From assembly GCF_000154285.1 (NCBI RefSeq), contig NZ_DS483466.1:1-36468 (forward strand): a DNA stretch of 36,468 nt, read 5' to 3'. This DNA comes from Amedibacillus dolichus DSM 3991. GTDB taxonomy: Bacteria; Bacillota_I; Bacilli_A; Erysipelotrichales; Erysipelotrichaceae. The translations under genes and the position numbers were made by a program. Below are positions 34,600-36,468 of this stretch, piece after piece. How positions within the stretch are numbered: the stretch's first letter is position 1; every line of letters starts with the position of its first letter. Below the pieces are notes generated by a model. The model did no database searches. It saw only the letters and a list, made by a program, of their open reading frames with translations, and had not been told where the DNA came from.

Positions 34600-35313
34600 T
34601 TATCTGTAACACAAAAAAACAACCAAAATACCCAAACTTAAAAATGGTCCAAATGGAATGTATGACTTGCGATTTGCTTTTTTCAGAAGCAAAAGAAGTA
34701 TTGCATATACTCCTCCCGTTAAAACAGCTATTAGAAAAGCAAACACGCAAGCTCTTCCTCCTAAAAGATATCCAACCAAAAACATGAGCTTTATATCCCC
34801 TCCACCAAAGCATTCTATCAGCTGATTCATAACAAGCATAAAACCACTAACGATAAGCATTCCGCCAATACGTTCTTTAAACGAAGGCAGTGGCTCTATT
34901 TCAGCAAGAGCTATAACCAAAATACCAAATATCACCAATATACGATTAGGTATAAGCATGGTATCAAAATCAATACAGGAAATACATAGCAATACCATTC
35001 CTAGTAAAAACACCAAAACTACCTCTCCTCCACCATAGTGCAACAAACAAAAAATTGCCCATAATCCACCGAAAACTTCATTTATCGTATCACGAATTCC
35101 AATGGAAGCATGACAATAACGACACTTCCCTCTAAGCAAAAAATACGACAATACGGGGATAATATCCCAAAATGATAATTTATGTTTACACTTTGGACAA
35201 ATTGAACGTCCTTTAACAACCCCTATACCTTTCGGTAAGCGATCGATCACAACATTAACAAAGCTGGCAATACACATTCCGAAAAGTCCTGCAAACAGTA
35301 TATAATAAAACAT
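34600..35313 (-). CDS. Prepilin peptidase / A24 leader peptidase
   Basis: A 237-residue polytopic membrane aspartyl protease that cleaves and usually N-methylates type IV prepilins or competence pseudopilins (ComC/PilD family). The N-terminal signature CIASFVNVVIDRLPKG is followed by a zinc-ribbon-like CPKC...CRYC segment. Catalytic Asp candidates are in CIDFDTMLIPN and GGGDIKLM, so it looks intact. ATG at 35313 follows GGAGAGG; the longer frame would start inside a terminator. No pilin, ATPase or other com gene is near, so its substrates are encoded elsewhere. The 269 bases after its stop (34331-34599) contain only a loose GTATCG/CGATAC hairpin at 34399-34427, with a T-run seven bases beyond. 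Confidence 0.92.
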   Translation of the reverse strand: MFYYILFAGLFGMCIASFVNVVIDRLPKGIGVVKGRSICPKCKHKLSFWDIIPVLSYFLLRGKCRYCHASIGIRDTINEVFGGLWAIFCLLHYGGGEVVLVFLLGMVLLCISCIDFDTMLIPNRILVIFGILVIALAEIEPLPSFKERIGGMLIVSGFMLVMNQLIECFGGGDIKLMFLVGYLLGGRACVFAFLIAVLTGGVYAILLLLLKKANRKSYIPFGPFLSLGILVVFLCYR

Positions 35314-35331
35314 TTTATCCTCTCCTTCCAC

Positions 35332-35370
35332 AAAAAAAGCACCCATCAAACAAATGTAAGATAGATGCTT
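35332..35370 (-). terminator. Terminator of the SpoU-family methylase gene
   Basis: AAGCATCTATC pairs with GATGGGTGCTT (two or three G-U) around a 12-base loop, followed by seven T. It ends only about 18 bases before the prepilin peptidase ATG. Confidence 0.85.
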
Positions 35371-35379
35371 TCTTGTTGT

Positions 35380-36114
35380 TTACCTACGAAATTTGTACAT
35401 AGCAATACCGGCTGCCACTGCAACATTCAGCGATTCAAAAGCGTGCATTTCGATATACATGGTTTCATCACATTTCGCTAGCAACTCCTTAGAAACACCG
35501 TTTCCTTCATTTCCAAACAAAAGCGCGACTCGATCCACCGCTTCAATCGTACTCATCGCCGAAGCATTCTCCAACGCAGTTCCGATTACCGGTATTTTTT
35601 TCTCCTTCAACTGATCAATGATTTGTGATAAATCGGTCCGTATAACCTGCATGTGAAACAATGCACCTTGTGTAGAACGAATAACCTTATCGCTATAAAC
35701 ATCTGCACAATGTTTTGATAAAACCACTGTATCAAACCCAAAGCTGTATGCACTGCGTAAAATTGTCCCTACATTTCCCGGATCCTGCACATCATCTAAC
35801 AAAATGACTTTTTCTCCCATCACAAAATCCATAGGGCATGGCATGTGGCAAACGCCAATCAACCAAGTTCCGCTTACACTATCGGATAACTTACGCATAA
35901 TCATAGAACTTACCTCATAGCAGGGATAAGCTCCCGTATCATAAGTATGACCTTCTTCCACTAAAATACAATCTAGTAATTTAGCGCGAATCGCTTCTTC
36001 CAATAAATGTTCACCTTCAACAAGAAAACATCGATCGCTATCCCGATATTTTTTTTCCTTATATTTTGCCCATTTCTTTACACGAGCATTTGTTTTTGAT
36101 ACGATTTTTTCCAT
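35380..36114 (-). CDS. SpoU/TrmH-family rRNA 2'-O-methyltransferase
   Basis: A 244-residue RNA ribose methyltransferase of the SPOUT class, close to Bacillus YsgA, which also lies next to pheST. The N-terminal substrate-binding domain (about 1-95) shows NARVKKWAKYKEKKYR and FLVEGEHLLEEA. The SPOUT motifs are QDPGNVGTILRSA (about 110-122), LLFGNEGNGVS and ESLNVAVAAGIAMY, which together form the knotted SAM site. The target nucleotide is not certain; a 23S rRNA position is most likely. It has its own promoter and a leader with two small hairpins. Confidence 0.93.
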   Translation of the reverse strand: MEKIVSKTNARVKKWAKYKEKKYRDSDRCFLVEGEHLLEEAIRAKLLDCILVEEGHTYDTGAYPCYEVSSMIMRKLSDSVSGTWLIGVCHMPCPMDFVMGEKVILLDDVQDPGNVGTILRSAYSFGFDTVVLSKHCADVYSDKVIRSTQGALFHMQVIRTDLSQIIDQLKEKKIPVIGTALENASAMSTIEAVDRVALLFGNEGNGVSKELLAKCDETMYIEMHAFESLNVAVAAGIAMYKFRR

Positions 36115-36143
36115 AACTACCTACCTTTACGAATAACTATATA

Positions 36144-36182
36144 CGACATTCCTCTAATGTCGATTGCTACTGTACTTGTAGC
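36144..36182 (-). promoter_or_regulatory. Two tandem hairpins in the methylase leader
   Basis: In the predicted 80-base leader the minus strand forms GCTAC/GTAGC (36166-36182, loop of seven) followed by CGACATT/AATGTCG (36144-36162, loop of five). No T-run follows. Whether the structures regulate anything is unknown. Confidence 0.4.
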
Positions 36183-36205
36183 ATTCAAAATACCATAAAA
36201 TCTAT

Positions 36206-36234
36206 ATTATACCTCACAGCAAGCTTTTTTTCCA
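36206..36234 (-). promoter_or_regulatory. Promoter of the SpoU-family methylase gene
   Basis: On the minus strand TGGAAA (36229-36234), 17-base spacer and TATAAT (36206-36211). The -10 is perfect; the -35 matches four of six. Confidence 0.6.
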
Positions 36235-36275
36235 TTTTAAGTCTATACATACACAAATATAAATCAAAAAAGACT

Positions 36276-36467
36276 CTACGAATTTATACAATTTTTAAAA
36301 TCCTCCCATGTATCATAAGAAAGAATATTATCAGAAAGCTTATAGAGTTGAGATAAAGGTAAGGTGGATAGCCACTCTTTTGCATCAATAGCGAATTTCT
36401 GCTTGATTAGTAGGGCTAATAGGTTTACGGTTCCTAGCGTAGTTCCGATTTGAGTACCTTCCTCTAG
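36276..36467 (-). CDS. C-terminal fragment of a possible Rpn/YhgA-like nuclease (cut by window edge)
   Basis: An open frame enters from the window end and stops at 36276, giving 63 visible residues. The end (LPLSQLYKLSDNILSYDTWEDF) resembles the C-terminal helical tail of Rpn/YhgA-like PD-(D/E)XK recombination-promoting nucleases, where an LE.L...IL...S.EE.F pattern follows a Gly/Glu-rich stretch; here that stretch may be LEEGTQIGTTLG. The catalytic domain lies outside the window, so the assignment is tentative and the gene could be something else. Codon pattern and an uninterrupted frame support it being real. Confidence 0.45.
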   Translation of the reverse strand, partial: LEEGTQIGTTLGTVNLLALLIKQKFAIDAKEWLSTLPLSQLYKLSDNILSYDTWEDFKNCINS

Positions 36468-36468
36468 C

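Noticed and set aside
34547-34813. Minus-strand 88-codon frame overlapping the end of the prepilin peptidase
   Set aside because: It lies in another frame of the peptidase gene and lacks a ribosome site and any domain.
1-36468. CRISPR arrays, tRNA or rRNA genes, attachment sites, replication origins
   Set aside because: No regularly spaced repeats, cloverleaf-like sequences, integrase-flanked repeats or DnaA-box clusters were recognised by reading; a dedicated search could still find something subtle.

Overview
The window looks like a core-chromosome segment from an AT-rich, Gram-positive, low-GC Firmicute. Gene order strongly recalls Bacillus (rimP-nusA-ylxR-ylxQ-infB-rbfA; ylbN-rpmF next to ylbM/tmcAL; def next to rnjA; a SpoU methylase next to pheST; prsA next to a HIT gene). 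A short SufD, a SPNTG-type sortase signal and an isolated 'middle domain of FakA' gene make me lean towards Erysipelotrichia/Erysipelotrichaceae. That placement is inference, not something the sequence proves. No tRNA, rRNA, CRISPR array, complete mobile element or phage gene was seen. No stretch longer than about 300 bases lacks a gene.

Layout. 49-4941 (minus): translation/transcription operon rimP-nusA-ylxR-ylxQ-infB-rbfA with its own promoter and a leader hairpin. 5242-5937 (minus): ylbN-rpmF with a strong promoter and terminator. 6064-7002 (minus): an alpha/beta hydrolase. 7123-8774 (plus): tmcAL and an overlapping YdcF-like gene. 8809-13230 (minus): recJ-apt-rel, i.e. DNA repair, purine salvage and the (p)ppGpp alarmone. 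13475-14962 (minus): a single sortase-anchored surface protein with its own promoter and terminator. 15238-20443 (minus): a very compact sufCDSUB iron-sulfur operon ending in 5-formyl-THF cyclo-ligase. 20705-23061 (plus): two PrsA/parvulin-like foldases and a HIT hydrolase. 23176-26758 (minus): ftsW, rsmD, coaD, then a membrane-anchored extracytoplasmic protein coupled to an 83-residue stand-alone FakA-middle-domain protein. 26908-30380 (plus): peptide deformylase, RNase J and a metallophosphoesterase homologue that has lost metal ligands. 30597-34319 (minus): pheST under a Phe T-box leader. 34600-36114 (minus): a lone prepilin peptidase and a SpoU/TrmH rRNA methyltransferase. 36276-36467 (minus): the C-terminal end of a gene that may be an Rpn/YhgA-like nuclease.

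Most genes are housekeeping: ribosome maturation and translation, stringent response, Fe-S assembly, cell-wall synthesis, secretion folding and RNA decay. I found no convincing new multi-gene system. The items most worth a second look are the competing-helix leader before rimP, the orphan FakA-middle-domain pair, the degenerate phosphoesterase, and the prepilin peptidase placed directly behind a terminator. Many starts were moved inward from the longest open frame to fit ribosome binding sites; the reasons are given per gene.
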